64,000 nucleotides of DNA from Hymenobacter citatus (GCF_014333615.1 NZ_JACSCY010000011.1:1-64000), one strand, 5' to 3'. Positions 6,782-16,100 are shown, counted from the stretch's first letter. Program-made: numbers and translations. Notes: a model not told the origin generated them from the letters alone.

Positions 6782-8077
6782 TCACTCGGTTGTCAACAGC
6801 ACTGGATTGGGCATTGGTTGCTTTTGTTGCCGGAGCGCTAACAGCAACCCCAGCAACACTATAGCGCAGAGCAACCCCAGCACCGGTGCCGAAGCTAGAT
6901 GCAGTGCCCAGCCAGTGAGGTACGACCCCACTACCCCCGACAGGTTGACGAGGGCCATGTAGGTGGTGAACTGCGAGCCTTCTATCTGGGGTCGGCACAA
7001 GGCCATGAGCAGCGGCATGGCGGCCACGCTGATACTAGGGTCAGCCATATTCCAGATCAGCAGCCCCATGGTGGCAAAAGCTGGATAGGACCAGAAATAG
7101 CTCAGCCCGCAAAATAGCAGCAGAAAAGTACCCAGTGCCAACAGTACCCGGCGCTGGAGCACGGCCGCCCCAATACGATCGGCTAGCACGCCGCCGCTGG
7201 TGATGAGCAGCAGGGTAACTATACTGCCCCAGCTACCTTGCAACACCGATACGGCCGCATCGGACCAGTGCAGGGTGTGGATGAGGTGGTAGTTGTAGGC
7301 CCAGCCAAAAATGCTGGCGCAGAGGTAGGCTCCCGCAATAATGCCAAACAGGCGCAGCGAGTGCGGCTCCCGCACAGCGCGCCACAGCTCCGCAAATAGC
7401 CAGGCTACCGACGGGTTATCGGTATTGGACTGGGTAGGCGCCGCGCGCCGCGCGCCGAAGCGGGGAATCAGCTGGTCGTTGTGGTCGAGACGGATAAAGA
7501 ACGTGAGTACCGTGAACAGCAGCAACGTAACCGACTGCGCCAGTGCCGCCCAGAAAAACCCGTAGCGGTGCAGCACAGTAGAAAGCGCCGCTGCGCCCAA
7601 GGACGACCCTAATAGAAAGCCTCCGCGCATGAAGGCATTGACCCTACCCCGCTCGACCTCGGGCACCACCGAAATGGCAATGGCATCAACGCTGGCATCC
7701 TGAATAGACGCAAAAATGCTGTGCAGGCAGAACAGCCCACCTAGCAGTGGCAACTGCGCCGCGGGCTGCCGCACCGTCAGCAAGCCCAACGAGGCCAAAA
7801 AAGCCACAAATTGCGTGAGCACCACCCACTGCTTACGGTGCCCTATAACGGAGTATTGGTATTTATCGATGAGTGGCCCCCATACAAACTGAATGGTCCA
7901 GGGAAGGCCTATAATGGCACCAAACGAGGCTACCGTTTCGGCGCTTAGCCCCCTACCTATCAGGTAATTCACCACGGCCGTGAGGCCAAAGCCCGCCGGG
8001 ATGCCCTGCATCACATACAGGTAGAAAAAAGTAAAATACCGCAGACCCGCGCTTTCGCGGAGAACCAGATGCTTCAC
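6782..8077 (-). CDS. MFS transporter, AmpG-like
   Basis: A 431-residue inner-membrane protein with about 12 hydrophobic helices. The N-terminus (YFTFFYLYVMQGIPAGFGL) and the first cytoplasmic loop (PWTIQFVWGPLIDKY) resemble AmpG muropeptide permeases and related acetyl-CoA transporter-type MFS proteins. Substrate is not proven: muropeptides, or, given the neighbouring gluconokinase, a sugar acid. The start codon is GTG at 8077; no in-frame ATG is near enough to replace it. It lies 46 bases after the FUSC gene and 73 before gntK with no terminator seen between, so the three may be co-transcribed. Confidence 0.85.
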   Translation of the reverse strand: MKHLVLRESAGLRYFTFFYLYVMQGIPAGFGLTAVVNYLIGRGLSAETVASFGAIIGLPWTIQFVWGPLIDKYQYSVIGHRKQWVVLTQFVAFLASLGLLTVRQPAAQLPLLGGLFCLHSIFASIQDASVDAIAISVVPEVERGRVNAFMRGGFLLGSSLGAAALSTVLHRYGFFWAALAQSVTLLLFTVLTFFIRLDHNDQLIPRFGARRAAPTQSNTDNPSVAWLFAELWRAVREPHSLRLFGIIAGAYLCASIFGWAYNYHLIHTLHWSDAAVSVLQGSWGSIVTLLLITSGGVLADRIGAAVLQRRVLLALGTFLLLFCGLSYFWSYPAFATMGLLIWNMADPSISVAAMPLLMALCRPQIEGSQFTTYMALVNLSGVVGSYLTGWALHLASAPVLGLLCAIVLLGLLLALRQQKQPMPNPVLLTTE

Positions 8078-8123
8078 AGAGTCTTTTGCAGAGGGTAAGC
8101 TCCGGAAGGTACTCTAAATTGGT

Positions 8124-10331
8124 TTAGCTCCCGACCATTGCCGGAGTCTTTTTAGAAACGTTTCCCTCTTCCTCGGCCAATACCTGCTCGGTGGTGCGGC
8201 CAATGTCGCTGCTGACTTTCTGCAGGAATTCCAGCTGATCGAGCAGTAGCCGGTCGTCGGCGGTGAGGGTGGCGGGGGCCAGAGCTACTGGGCCGGGAGC
8301 GGCGGCTGGGGTAGGCGCAACGGCAACAGAAGCAGCCGGCTCCAGTTGCTGCGCGCTCCGTTGCAGCGCCGACAAGGCCTGCTTCACCGGCCGCAGGCCG
8401 TCGCGGGCGTGCTGCGGCACCCCGTTTTCCAGCGAGGCTGCCACTGTGGCCATGTTGGACGACAGGATATGGTTGAGCACTACAAAGCGGTGCACGTCGG
8501 AGTTGTGGCGCTGCTTGCTCTTGGGCTCGGAGAGCATTCGTTGGAAGGCGGCACCTAAGTTGGCCGAGCTGATATACACGTCTTTGCGCGCCAGCTTGTA
8601 GTCGGTGAGGGAAGGCGGCTGACCGCTCAGGCGTTGGGCAATCTGTTGCAGGTAGATCATATTGGCTTGCAACACAGCGCGCATGTAGGTACGCAATTGC
8701 TGCGACTCCCAATTGGGAAACAGTAGGTAGGAAGCAGCCAGCGCAATAGCACAGCCCACGGCTGTATCCGTTACGCGCTCCTCAATCACATTGAAGTAAG
8801 CCAGCCCCAGGAAGCTGAAAAGAATAAGCAGGTAGGGCGTCAGGAAAATAACCATCACCACGTAGTTGCGGCGCTGAAAGCTGTAGGCCGTGAGCATGAA
8901 CACCACCAACAGCCCAAACTGCACCCGCGGATGGGTAGGCAGCAGTAGCAACACTGCAATGCCAATTGCGCCTCCCACGACTGTACCCAGGATACGTTGG
9001 TAGTTGCGCTGCTTGGTCAGGCTGAAGGATGGCTTGAGCATGAGCGTACTAGTCATCAGCACCCAGTAGCTATGGTGGCCGGTGAAGAACAGCTTGGAAA
9101 CCAGCAGGCCGAATACGCAGGCCAGCATGACACGAGCGGCGTGGCGAAAGTGCGATGAGCTGAGCGTGAGGTTGTCGCGCAAGGCCTCCCAGCTGAAGCG
9201 CAACGGCGACACAAAACGGGCGTATTCGCGGGCGTTGGCGGCCTGTGCTACTCTAGGTATCGTGGCATCGGCGTGGAAATATTTCACAATATCCTTCACA
9301 CGTTGCGTGAGGTTGCGCAAGCTCACCAGCACCTTCTTGAGCACCAGCGTATTGCCTACCTGCTCGTCGACGGCCAGAGCATCAATGCGCGTTTTGAGTT
9401 GCTCCAGTTGGGCCGTGAGGTCGGTGGTGCCGCGGTGAGTACGGTTGGTTTGGATGGCAAAGCTGATGGCATCCAGCTCGTCGGCCAGGCGCTCAATCAC
9501 CACCGCTATTTCCTCCAGAATCCCCGTAGGACCGAATTTTTCCCGAATGGCAGCATTATCGAAATACGTGGCCGTGATGTGGTCGTAGAGGTCCACCATG
9601 TCCACGAAGGTGAGCACCAAACGGCGGCTTGTGCGCGTCGACTCCTGCACCAGCCGGCGGGTTTTGAACATGATTTCGCGAGTGGCGTCCTGCTTTTCAC
9701 TCACCGTCACTTGCTGCGCTACCAGGCGGCGGTAGTCGTCATCCAGATTAGTAGTGGTGCGGTAAAACTCGGCCTTGATGCGCAGGAAATCGGCCACGGC
9801 GTGTATGTTCTCACCCAGCGCCTGTTGGGCGGCACGGTAGGGTAGCACCCGAAAAAAGGCCAGCGCCAGCGCCATATACCACAGGCCACCAGCCAGCACC
9901 AGCAGGGCATTGGGCAGCACCTGGGCCGGCGCCAGGGGCTTGTCCATCTGCAAGATCATGAGCAGCAGCGCAGCCGTACCCACGGCGCCGGCGCGGGCGC
10001 CATATACCAGCAGCATCGAAAAAAAGAAGCTTAGCACGGTGATTTCTACGCCCAGCGCTACCGGATGCAGGCGGGCAAAGCCGGTGAGCAGGGTAGTCAC
10101 GAATATGAACAGCGCGCCATAAAGCATGCCGTTGCGCTTGTGCTTCACGGGACCAGGCGTATCCGTCACGCTCACGCCTACCGCACCCAGCGAAAGCGTC
10201 ATGCCCATTTCAAGATTACCCAAAAGTGAGCACACCAGCGCCGGCGTAAGGATGCCTACAGTGGTGCGTAATCCATCAGAGAAATCCTGGCTGGCGAAGA
10301 AGTATTGCAGATTGCGAAAAAAGGTAGCCAT
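8124..10331 (-). CDS. FUSC-family inner-membrane transporter (YccS/YhfK-like)
   Basis: A 735-residue protein using the ATG at 10331 (MATFFRNLQYFFASQDFSDG). It has the doubled layout of the family: an N-terminal membrane block (about 15-170), a long cytoplasmic helical region (about 170-400), a second membrane block (about 405-535, with FTGHHSYWVLMTSTLMLKPS) and a C-terminal helical domain with a Pro/Ala-rich insert. Related proteins are linked to efflux of aromatic acids (AaeB) or fusaric acid. An ATG 15 bases upstream is possible but gives a poor start. It leads the run FUSC - MFS - gntK. Confidence 0.85.
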   Translation of the reverse strand: MATFFRNLQYFFASQDFSDGLRTTVGILTPALVCSLLGNLEMGMTLSLGAVGVSVTDTPGPVKHKRNGMLYGALFIFVTTLLTGFARLHPVALGVEITVLSFFFSMLLVYGARAGAVGTAALLLMILQMDKPLAPAQVLPNALLVLAGGLWYMALALAFFRVLPYRAAQQALGENIHAVADFLRIKAEFYRTTTNLDDDYRRLVAQQVTVSEKQDATREIMFKTRRLVQESTRTSRRLVLTFVDMVDLYDHITATYFDNAAIREKFGPTGILEEIAVVIERLADELDAISFAIQTNRTHRGTTDLTAQLEQLKTRIDALAVDEQVGNTLVLKKVLVSLRNLTQRVKDIVKYFHADATIPRVAQAANAREYARFVSPLRFSWEALRDNLTLSSSHFRHAARVMLACVFGLLVSKLFFTGHHSYWVLMTSTLMLKPSFSLTKQRNYQRILGTVVGGAIGIAVLLLLPTHPRVQFGLLVVFMLTAYSFQRRNYVVMVIFLTPYLLILFSFLGLAYFNVIEERVTDTAVGCAIALAASYLLFPNWESQQLRTYMRAVLQANMIYLQQIAQRLSGQPPSLTDYKLARKDVYISSANLGAAFQRMLSEPKSKQRHNSDVHRFVVLNHILSSNMATVAASLENGVPQHARDGLRPVKQALSALQRSAQQLEPAASVAVAPTPAAAPGPVALAPATLTADDRLLLDQLEFLQKVSSDIGRTTEQVLAEEEGNVSKKTPAMVGS

Positions 10332-10398
10332 AGAGCGGTAGCACAAGCAGCGCGTTGCCTATACGCAACGGTGACCTGCAAAGTCGGGGCCTAAAAGC

Positions 10399-10434
10399 AA
10401 AACGTCATGCCGCGGCGTGCAGCATGACGTTTTT
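10399..10434. terminator. hairpin terminator, both directions
   Basis: Arms AAAACGTCATGC and GCATGACGTTTT are perfectly complementary over 12 bases, with A and T runs at the outer ends and an 11-base loop. It lies between the bestrophin gene (ends 10528, minus) and the FUSC start (10331, minus), so it should end the bestrophin transcript. Confidence 0.75.
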
Positions 10435-10446
10435 GGAGTGTATAAA

Positions 10447-10525
10447 AGGTGAAGTCGTGAAGTTGTGAGTGAAAAGACGCCTGCAATACGGAGCATTCAC
10501 AGACGCACAACTTCACCTTTTCACA
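10447..10525. repeat. imperfect inverted repeat downstream of bestrophin gene
   Basis: The left side holds AAAAGGTGAAGTCGTGAAGTTGTG and the right side CACAACTTCACCTTTTCACAAC, which are complementary in blocks with shifted spacing. Similar words (GTGAAATGGTGAATT) occur in the outer arms of the long repeat at 16101-16254. It is probably a degenerate member of a dispersed intergenic repeat family. Confidence 0.5.
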
Positions 10526-10527
10526 AC

Positions 10528-11496
10528 TCAATACAAGATATCGTTCACGGGCTCAATCTTCGACGGCATGTTGGTTTCGCCCAGCAGTTGGCGCAGGTCG
10601 ATTTCGATGTTGCGGCAGATGGCCGTCATCGGCACGTCGTTCATCTCGTTTTCGAAGGGGTCTTCACTGTGGTGCCCTACCCACTCGATGGTATAGTACA
10701 CCCACGACACCAACACCGAAAACGGCACTGTGAGCCAGAAGTGGCTCGGCCCCATTTTCTCAAACTCACCAATGAGCCCCAGTGGCAGCAGCAACGCAAA
10801 CAGCCACACAAACACTGCGCTGAAGTAGGCGTACTGGCGCGGAAAAGGCGTGTTCTTGATTCGCTCGCAGCCGCCTTGCAGGTTGAACAGCTCTTCTATC
10901 ACCCGCATCATGGTCACGTGCTGAAAATCGTTGAGCAGGCCGCGGCTTTCGCGCAGCACGCGCATCTCGGCAGCCTGCGCCCGCAGGATATGCGTAGGCG
11001 GGTTGGAAAGCCCGCGCATCTGCTCCGACTCGGCGGGCTCCAGAAACGGCGCTACGGCCTCATCCCATAGCTCGGGTTGGCGGCGTAAGTTCAGACGCAC
11101 GGCGTTTATCCAGGCAATCTGGCGGTATACCAGGCGCCGGTGGCGTATAGTCAGCTCCTGCGCCGAAGCAGGCGACGCCTGCACATCAGGCGCATCAACC
11201 ACCGACGTGACGAACTCCAGCGCCTCAATGGCCCAGGTACGGCTGTAGTTCACAATGCCGCCCCACAGCTTGCGCCCTTCCCAGAAACGGTCGTAGGAGC
11301 CGTTGTTTTTGAAGCCCACGTAGAACGCCACCGCCACCCCCAGCGTACCTACCGGCTGCCACGGAATATCCAGGGACCGGAAGCCCAGCGGCCCGTAGAG
11401 GTAGCAGACAACGATATCGTAAATAGTAAAGAACAACAGGCTTGGCCAAGCATATTTCCAAATGACGCGCCAGCGCAGATTTTCACGAATGTACAT
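10528..11496 (-). CDS. bestrophin-family chloride channel-like protein
   Basis: A 322-residue membrane protein. It begins MYIRENLRWRVIWKYAW; a first hydrophobic helix follows, then the family signature region GVAVAFYVGFKNNGSYDRFWEGRKLWGG (in two parts at about 55-80) with the conserved Asn-Xaa-Xaa-Tyr-Asp-Arg-Phe-Trp-Glu-Gly-Arg. Two later hydrophobic helices (about 220-265) and a conserved C-terminal segment (DPFENEMNDVPMTAICRNIE) fit the bestrophin/UPF0187 family, whose bacterial members form pentameric anion or cation channels. It is a single gene flanked by hairpins. Ion selectivity cannot be read from sequence. Confidence 0.88.
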   Translation of the reverse strand: MYIRENLRWRVIWKYAWPSLLFFTIYDIVVCYLYGPLGFRSLDIPWQPVGTLGVAVAFYVGFKNNGSYDRFWEGRKLWGGIVNYSRTWAIEALEFVTSVVDAPDVQASPASAQELTIRHRRLVYRQIAWINAVRLNLRRQPELWDEAVAPFLEPAESEQMRGLSNPPTHILRAQAAEMRVLRESRGLLNDFQHVTMMRVIEELFNLQGGCERIKNTPFPRQYAYFSAVFVWLFALLLPLGLIGEFEKMGPSHFWLTVPFSVLVSWVYYTIEWVGHHSEDPFENEMNDVPMTAICRNIEIDLRQLLGETNMPSKIEPVNDILY

Positions 11497-11709
11497 AGGA
11501 GGGGATAGTGCTGCTTAAAGGCGAAGCAGGTAGTAGAAGCCTTCTTGCCGAGGTGCGATGATTTAGTGGTAGAAAACATATTTGCAACACTCGCACAATT
11601 GTCTTCTACCCGTACTGCTCCCGAAAGTTGCACCTATAAAAGCAAACCACACCATCCTGCCACGCAGATTAAAACGATTTAATCTTCTGATTAAAAAACC
11701 TTTAATCCT

Positions 11710-13545
11710 CTATTTCTCCTTCTCAATAGCTATACCCATGAGCTGCATGAGCTTACTAGCGTTGAAGGCCCGGCATACCCCCGGCGTCAATTGGTAATCG
11801 AAGCGAATCTCGTCGCCCTCGATGGTGCTGTTGAAGCTGAAGTTCTGCACGGCGCCGGGTAGCTCATCGGCCAGGGCGGCTAACTCTAAGTCGTGGGTGC
11901 TGATGAGGCCGCTGGCCCGGCGTTGGTGCAGCTGATGAATGAGGGCATGCGCGCCCCGGTGCCGGTCTAGTGAGTTGGTGCCACGCAAGATTTCATCGAG
12001 CAGGTAAAACACGGGTTGGCCGGTGCTGGTCAGCTCTAGCAACAGGCGCAGGCGTTTCAGCTCGGCGTAGAAAGAGGAGGTGCTTTCGGCTAGATTGTCT
12101 TGGGTGCGCATGGCCGTATATACCTGGGCCGGGCTTAGACGCATGCTGGCAGCGCACACCACGGCGCCGGCCTGGGCCAGCACCATATTCACCCCCACCG
12201 TGCGCAGAAAGGTGCTCTTGCCCGACATGTTGGAGCCGGTAATTACAGCCGTGTGCCCTACCCCCTTCATACTGAAATCATTCGTGATGCGCTGGCGCGA
12301 GAAGATGAGCGGGTGGCCCAGCTGCGTGGCCGTGCATTCCAACTCGGTCGGGCTTAGTTCGGGCACTATATAGGTAGGGTTGGCGAAGGCGAAACCTGCC
12401 AGGCTCACCAGTGCCTCCAGCTCGGCGCTGGCTTCTAGCACCGCATCGAGGTTGGTACCAGCTTGCGCTTTCCAGCTTTCCAGCCGCCACATGCACTGCA
12501 AATCCCAGGCAAATAGGCTATTCATAAACAGGTTGCCGAAGGGCGTTTGCCGGGCCGAGAACAGCCCCGCGATGCGCGCCAGCTGCCCAATCTGCACCGA
12601 GGCAGCAGTGCCACCGGCATGTAGAGTAGCGTGCAGTGCCCGCAGCCGGGGCGCCTGCCAAGTGCGTTGCTCAAATAGCGGCAGTTGGTCGCGGGTGGCG
12701 CGCAGGGCGTCGCGCACGGTGGCGCTGTGCTGGTAATAGTCGTCGCGGGCAGCGCGAAACTGCGCGTTCAGCAAACTGATGAGGCCGATAACGACTACCG
12801 GCGGCCAGATTGTCCAGTAATCTAGCAGCCAGCCGGCCACGCTACCTATGGCCAGTATGGGCAGCACTATCAGCAAGGGCTTCAACCAGCCTTTACCACT
12901 GAAGAAATCAGGCTGCCGGAGCCAGGCCGTGAAGGTGCGCGGGTCGGACTCTTGCTGGGGGAAGTGGCGTGCCCGCGCCTGCCACGTCTGCTGCCACGCC
13001 ACATCGGGTGTCAGTTCGGCCACTGCTTCTTGCCTACCCACCACGGTAGCGGCCGGCGCGGGTGCAAGCAGCCAGTTGGCCAGCCAGTCGTGACCCAGGC
13101 GGGAGGTAGTGCGGTTGAGCAGCTGGTAGAGCGAGTGCGGGCCAAACACGTCGAGGTCGGCGGCGTAGGGATGCGTGGCGTCAAGGTAGCCCAGGCCGGC
13201 ATCGAACTGCGTGAGCTTGCCCTCGAGTCGGGCCAGCTCGTGGCGGTTGAGCTGGGCCAGCAAGCGGTGCTGCTCGCGCTGGTAGCCTACCGTATCGTGC
13301 CAGCGCACCAGGACCAGAAATACCAGATACAGTGCAAATAGTACCGCCAACGCCGCCACCAGTCTTCCCTCAGACAGGAAGTAATAGGCTCCTACCCCCG
13401 CGGCCGCAAAGGCCGCTACCCGCACCCAGGCCACTACCCGGTGCCGACCGGCAAAGTAGGACTCACGAGCGGCGTGGGTGGCCACGTTCTCGGTAAACAC
13501 ATCAATGGGGGCAACAGTAAGCGGGCGGAAGCGGGTTTCGGGCAC
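11710..13545 (-). CDS. membrane-anchored MutS-family ATPase
   Basis: A 611-residue protein with the C-terminal core of MutS but without the mismatch-binding domain. Residues 42-60 and 62-80 are two hydrophobic helices, and 223-262 hold two more, so it is membrane-bound. Residues 100-220 and 280-400 resemble MutS core/lever segments. The ATPase domain has Walker A GSNMSGKS (437-444), the Walker B-like YLLDE (514-518) and the STHD motif at 549-552. Bacteroidota carry many such MutS-related proteins; their job is unknown and a role in mismatch repair is doubtful. The start is GTG at 13545, 22 bases after an exact -7 box (13568-13575). The N-terminal part reads divergently from the TonB gene. Confidence 0.8.
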   Translation of the reverse strand: MPETRFRPLTVAPIDVFTENVATHAARESYFAGRHRVVAWVRVAAFAAAGVGAYYFLSEGRLVAALAVLFALYLVFLVLVRWHDTVGYQREQHRLLAQLNRHELARLEGKLTQFDAGLGYLDATHPYAADLDVFGPHSLYQLLNRTTSRLGHDWLANWLLAPAPAATVVGRQEAVAELTPDVAWQQTWQARARHFPQQESDPRTFTAWLRQPDFFSGKGWLKPLLIVLPILAIGSVAGWLLDYWTIWPPVVVIGLISLLNAQFRAARDDYYQHSATVRDALRATRDQLPLFEQRTWQAPRLRALHATLHAGGTAASVQIGQLARIAGLFSARQTPFGNLFMNSLFAWDLQCMWRLESWKAQAGTNLDAVLEASAELEALVSLAGFAFANPTYIVPELSPTELECTATQLGHPLIFSRQRITNDFSMKGVGHTAVITGSNMSGKSTFLRTVGVNMVLAQAGAVVCAASMRLSPAQVYTAMRTQDNLAESTSSFYAELKRLRLLLELTSTGQPVFYLLDEILRGTNSLDRHRGAHALIHQLHQRRASGLISTHDLELAALADELPGAVQNFSFNSTIEGDEIRFDYQLTPGVCRAFNASKLMQLMGIAIEKEK

Positions 13546-13567
13546 GGTAATGGGAACAGGTTTTGTT

Positions 13568-13575
13568 CAAAGATA
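13568..13575 (-). promoter_or_regulatory. -7 promoter box for MutS-family gene
   Basis: TATCTTTG on the minus strand is an exact match to the Bacteroidota -7 consensus TAnnTTTG, 22 bases before the GTG start at 13545. A -33 element is not clear. Confidence 0.6.
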
Positions 13576-13644
13576 CAGGGTGCGCCGTACCGGATGGCTG
13601 GTGCGGTTGTTGTCCCGGCTTACTCAGTTCTCACTGCTTGTCTC

Positions 13645-14418
13645 ATGCCCCGCCTCCTACCCCGCCTTGCTTTTTTATTCGCGCTCAGCACCGCCAGCCT
13701 CACGGCTCAAGCACAACAAAAGCTGAAATACCCGAAAGCCGATCCGCAGGAAATATATACTGAGGTGGAGAAACCCGCCATTCCGGCTGGAGGTGTGGAG
13801 GCCTACGCGCAGTACCTAGCCGAGCATCAGCAGTACCCTACCCAGGCCTTACAGGCCGGCAAGCAGGGCACGGTGCCCGTATCGTTTGTGATTGAAAAAA
13901 CGGGTAGCGTCTCGCAGGTGAAGGTAGAGAAACCTGTAGATCCGGCCCTGGATGCCGAAGCCATTCGGCTGATTGCCGCCGCCCCGCGCTGGACGCCCGC
14001 CGAGCACAAGGGTCAGAAGGTACGGCAGCGCGTCACGGTACCTGTCACGTTTCAGATTCCGGCAGATGCAGCTGGCGCCGCTCCTACCCCCAATCCCAAC
14101 GGCGGCCCCATCACCGTGAAGCCCGACTCGCCGGCCCGGCCCGTGGGCGGCACCGACGCTTTTTTTGACTGGGTGCAACAAAACCAGCGTTACCCCGCCC
14201 TGGCCCGGCAGCGTAAGATTCAGGGTAGGGTGATGGTGGAGTTCCTAATTCAGCCCGACGGCTCGCTTACTGATGTGAAGGTGCCTAAGCGCCTGGGCTC
14301 GGGACTAGACGAGGAAGCTATGCGGCTGATTAAAGCCGCACCGAAATGGGAGCCGGCCCGGTTTCAGGGAAAGCCTGTGCGGCAAAAAATGGTGCTGCCC
14401 ATAGTATTTCAGCTGTAG
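13645..14418 (+). CDS. exported protein with two TonB C-terminal domains
   Basis: A 257-residue protein from the ATG at 13645, which gives a good signal peptide (MPRLLPRLAFLFALSTASL, cut near AQAQ). Two TonB_C-like repeats follow: residues about 45-130 (AYAQYLAEHQQYPTQALQ, GTVPVSFVIEKTGSVSQVKV, DAEAIRLIAAAPRWTPA) and about 165-257 (FDWVQQNQRYPALARQ, GRVMVEFLIQPDGSLTDVKV, EEAMRLIKAAPKWEPA). There is no N-terminal TonB transmembrane anchor or Pro-rich spacer, so it is probably a periplasmic or outer-membrane-linked protein and not an energiser. A frame opening at 13441 would overlap the divergent MutS-like gene and is less likely. Confidence 0.8.
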   Translation: MPRLLPRLAFLFALSTASLTAQAQQKLKYPKADPQEIYTEVEKPAIPAGGVEAYAQYLAEHQQYPTQALQAGKQGTVPVSFVIEKTGSVSQVKVEKPVDPALDAEAIRLIAAAPRWTPAEHKGQKVRQRVTVPVTFQIPADAAGAAPTPNPNGGPITVKPDSPARPVGGTDAFFDWVQQNQRYPALARQRKIQGRVMVEFLIQPDGSLTDVKVPKRLGSGLDEEAMRLIKAAPKWEPARFQGKPVRQKMVLPIVFQL

Positions 14419-14522
14419 GCGCAACCAGAAGGGGTGTTCGGTGGTTGCTATCTAACCGCCGCGCTTCATTGCGGTGGGCGCTGCCTGCTATGCACCCGGC
14501 GGCGCTTTTGCCCCGCTGTTGT

Positions 14523-16085
14523 ATGCTGACGACCCTCCCCTTGCTCGCCGCACCGCCCGTTGCGCCGGGCCTCCCTACCCCCAGCCCCGACCCTACCCTC
14601 ATCTGGCCCTACCAGGCGCACTTCCGCCAGGCAGCTCAAACCATGGCCGATGGCGTTTTTGACGCGCTAGACGAAGACTTACAGCCGCGCGTGCAGCTCC
14701 TGGCTGTACCAGCCATCGACAACGCTGCCGGGCTGGCCTCGCTGCTCGGCTCTGATACCTCGGAGTACGACCCAACGACTTTTGCCGATGTGCATACGCG
14801 CTGCCAGCACCTGCACGACCGAGGCAACTGGATTCTGACCGAGCGCACCGAGCAGACGCCCGAGGAACCGGTACGGCGGCGCTACGAAGGCTATGTGCTG
14901 CGCCTCGCTATTCAGGAAATTCTGGACGAGCATGATAAAGCACACCACACCAGGGCGTCTTTTGCTGGCTGGCCAGTGCTCATCAATGAGTTTCATGTGG
15001 TGCCGGTGCTCCAACTCAACCGCAAAACGGTGCGTCGCCACCCTACCCTTCGCCCCGACCGATTCTACACCACCGGTCGGCCGGTGGTACCATCACTGAT
15101 TCAGGCGGCTATTATTCGCTTCCATGAGGAGTGCGCCAAGTCTTTAAGTGAGCCGGAGCCTGGCGCTGGTCTACTGGTGCGCCCCCGCGAAACCGATGAG
15201 TTGGTGCGCGCCGCTGGCACGCTATTCATGCAAACGCCTGCCCAGGATCTGGGCATCAGCAAGGCCGAAGCCAAGCTGTATGCTACCCTCAACACCATCT
15301 CCTCGCTCCGCTACGAAGGCATGGAGGGGGTAGGCAAAATGATGTTGGCAGCTCGGCATCACCCCAACCTGGAAGAGGTGTTTGCCCTCACCTGCCCTAC
15401 CCCACTCAGCGACTACCGGGCCGTGCGCAAGCTGCTGGAAATGACTACCCCAGACGTGAGCCTGCTCGCCGACGGCGAAAACGTGTACGCACTGGGCCGG
15501 CAAATTGGCCAGTACGACGCCTCCCGCGAAGATCTGTTCGTTATTAGCTTCGTGACGCATTATGCCTGGGAGTTTCAGCACGCCGGTAAGGTGCTGATGC
15601 GCACGCACTACGGGCAGCCCAGCCTGGCGCGGGCGCGCCTCAACCGCAGCAGCTTCCGTAAAGAGCTGCGCCGCACCTTCGACCTCACTAACCCCGAGAA
15701 GGTAGAGCGCCTGTGGGAGGTGGCCGCCGAAGCCAGCCGCCAGAAGCACGGCACGCTGCTCGTCATCACTACCGAAGCCCTGGCCGAAGCCGACCGCCTG
15801 AAGCTGCAATGCACGCTCATCGAGCCGGTGCCGCTTACGCCCCTCATCACCCGCCTCGTCACGGCCATCGACGGCGCCGTACTCCTCGACCCCGATTCTT
15901 ACTGCTACTCCATTGGCGTGATTCTGGACGGTACAGCCACCGGACGCGGCAACAGCACCCGCGGCGCCCGCTACAACTCCGCCATTCGCTACGTGCAAAG
16001 CTCCCCCTACCCCTGCATGGCTATTGTAGTGAGCGAGGATGGTTTAGTGGATGTGTTGACGAAGGAGAGTTTAGAGGAGGAATAG
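14523..16085 (+). CDS. diadenylate cyclase (DisA_N/DAC) domain protein with N-terminal sensor-like region
   Basis: About 520 residues. The C-terminal 110 or so match the DAC domain that makes cyclic di-AMP from two ATP: DGAVLLDPD at about 450, YSIGVILDG, RGARYNSA at about 480 and AIVVSEDG. The usual RHR motif is replaced by RYN, a variant seen in DAC proteins with DACNx-type sensor regions. The first 400 residues have no known enzyme motif and may be such a sensor. No transmembrane helix is evident. The start is uncertain: ATGs at 14346, 14490 and 14523 are in frame; the first overlaps the upstream gene, and 14523 is my choice. The 3' end meets a large inverted repeat. Whether it is active as a cyclase needs testing, since the motif is altered. 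Confidence 0.75.
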   Translation: MLTTLPLLAAPPVAPGLPTPSPDPTLIWPYQAHFRQAAQTMADGVFDALDEDLQPRVQLLAVPAIDNAAGLASLLGSDTSEYDPTTFADVHTRCQHLHDRGNWILTERTEQTPEEPVRRRYEGYVLRLAIQEILDEHDKAHHTRASFAGWPVLINEFHVVPVLQLNRKTVRRHPTLRPDRFYTTGRPVVPSLIQAAIIRFHEECAKSLSEPEPGAGLLVRPRETDELVRAAGTLFMQTPAQDLGISKAEAKLYATLNTISSLRYEGMEGVGKMMLAARHHPNLEEVFALTCPTPLSDYRAVRKLLEMTTPDVSLLADGENVYALGRQIGQYDASREDLFVISFVTHYAWEFQHAGKVLMRTHYGQPSLARARLNRSSFRKELRRTFDLTNPEKVERLWEVAAEASRQKHGTLLVITTEALAEADRLKLQCTLIEPVPLTPLITRLVTAIDGAVLLDPDSYCYSIGVILDGTATGRGNSTRGARYNSAIRYVQSSPYPCMAIVVSEDGLVDVLTKESLEEE

Positions 16086-16100
16086 TGAAGTGGTGGGGTT

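Noticed and set aside
13441..13644. Longer start for the TonB_C protein
   Set aside because: It would overlap the MutS-like gene by about 100 bases; only the ATG at 13645 gives a signal peptide.
14346..14522. Longer start for the DAC-domain protein
   Set aside because: The first ATG overlaps the upstream stop region and adds a Gly/Arg-rich leader with no conserved look.
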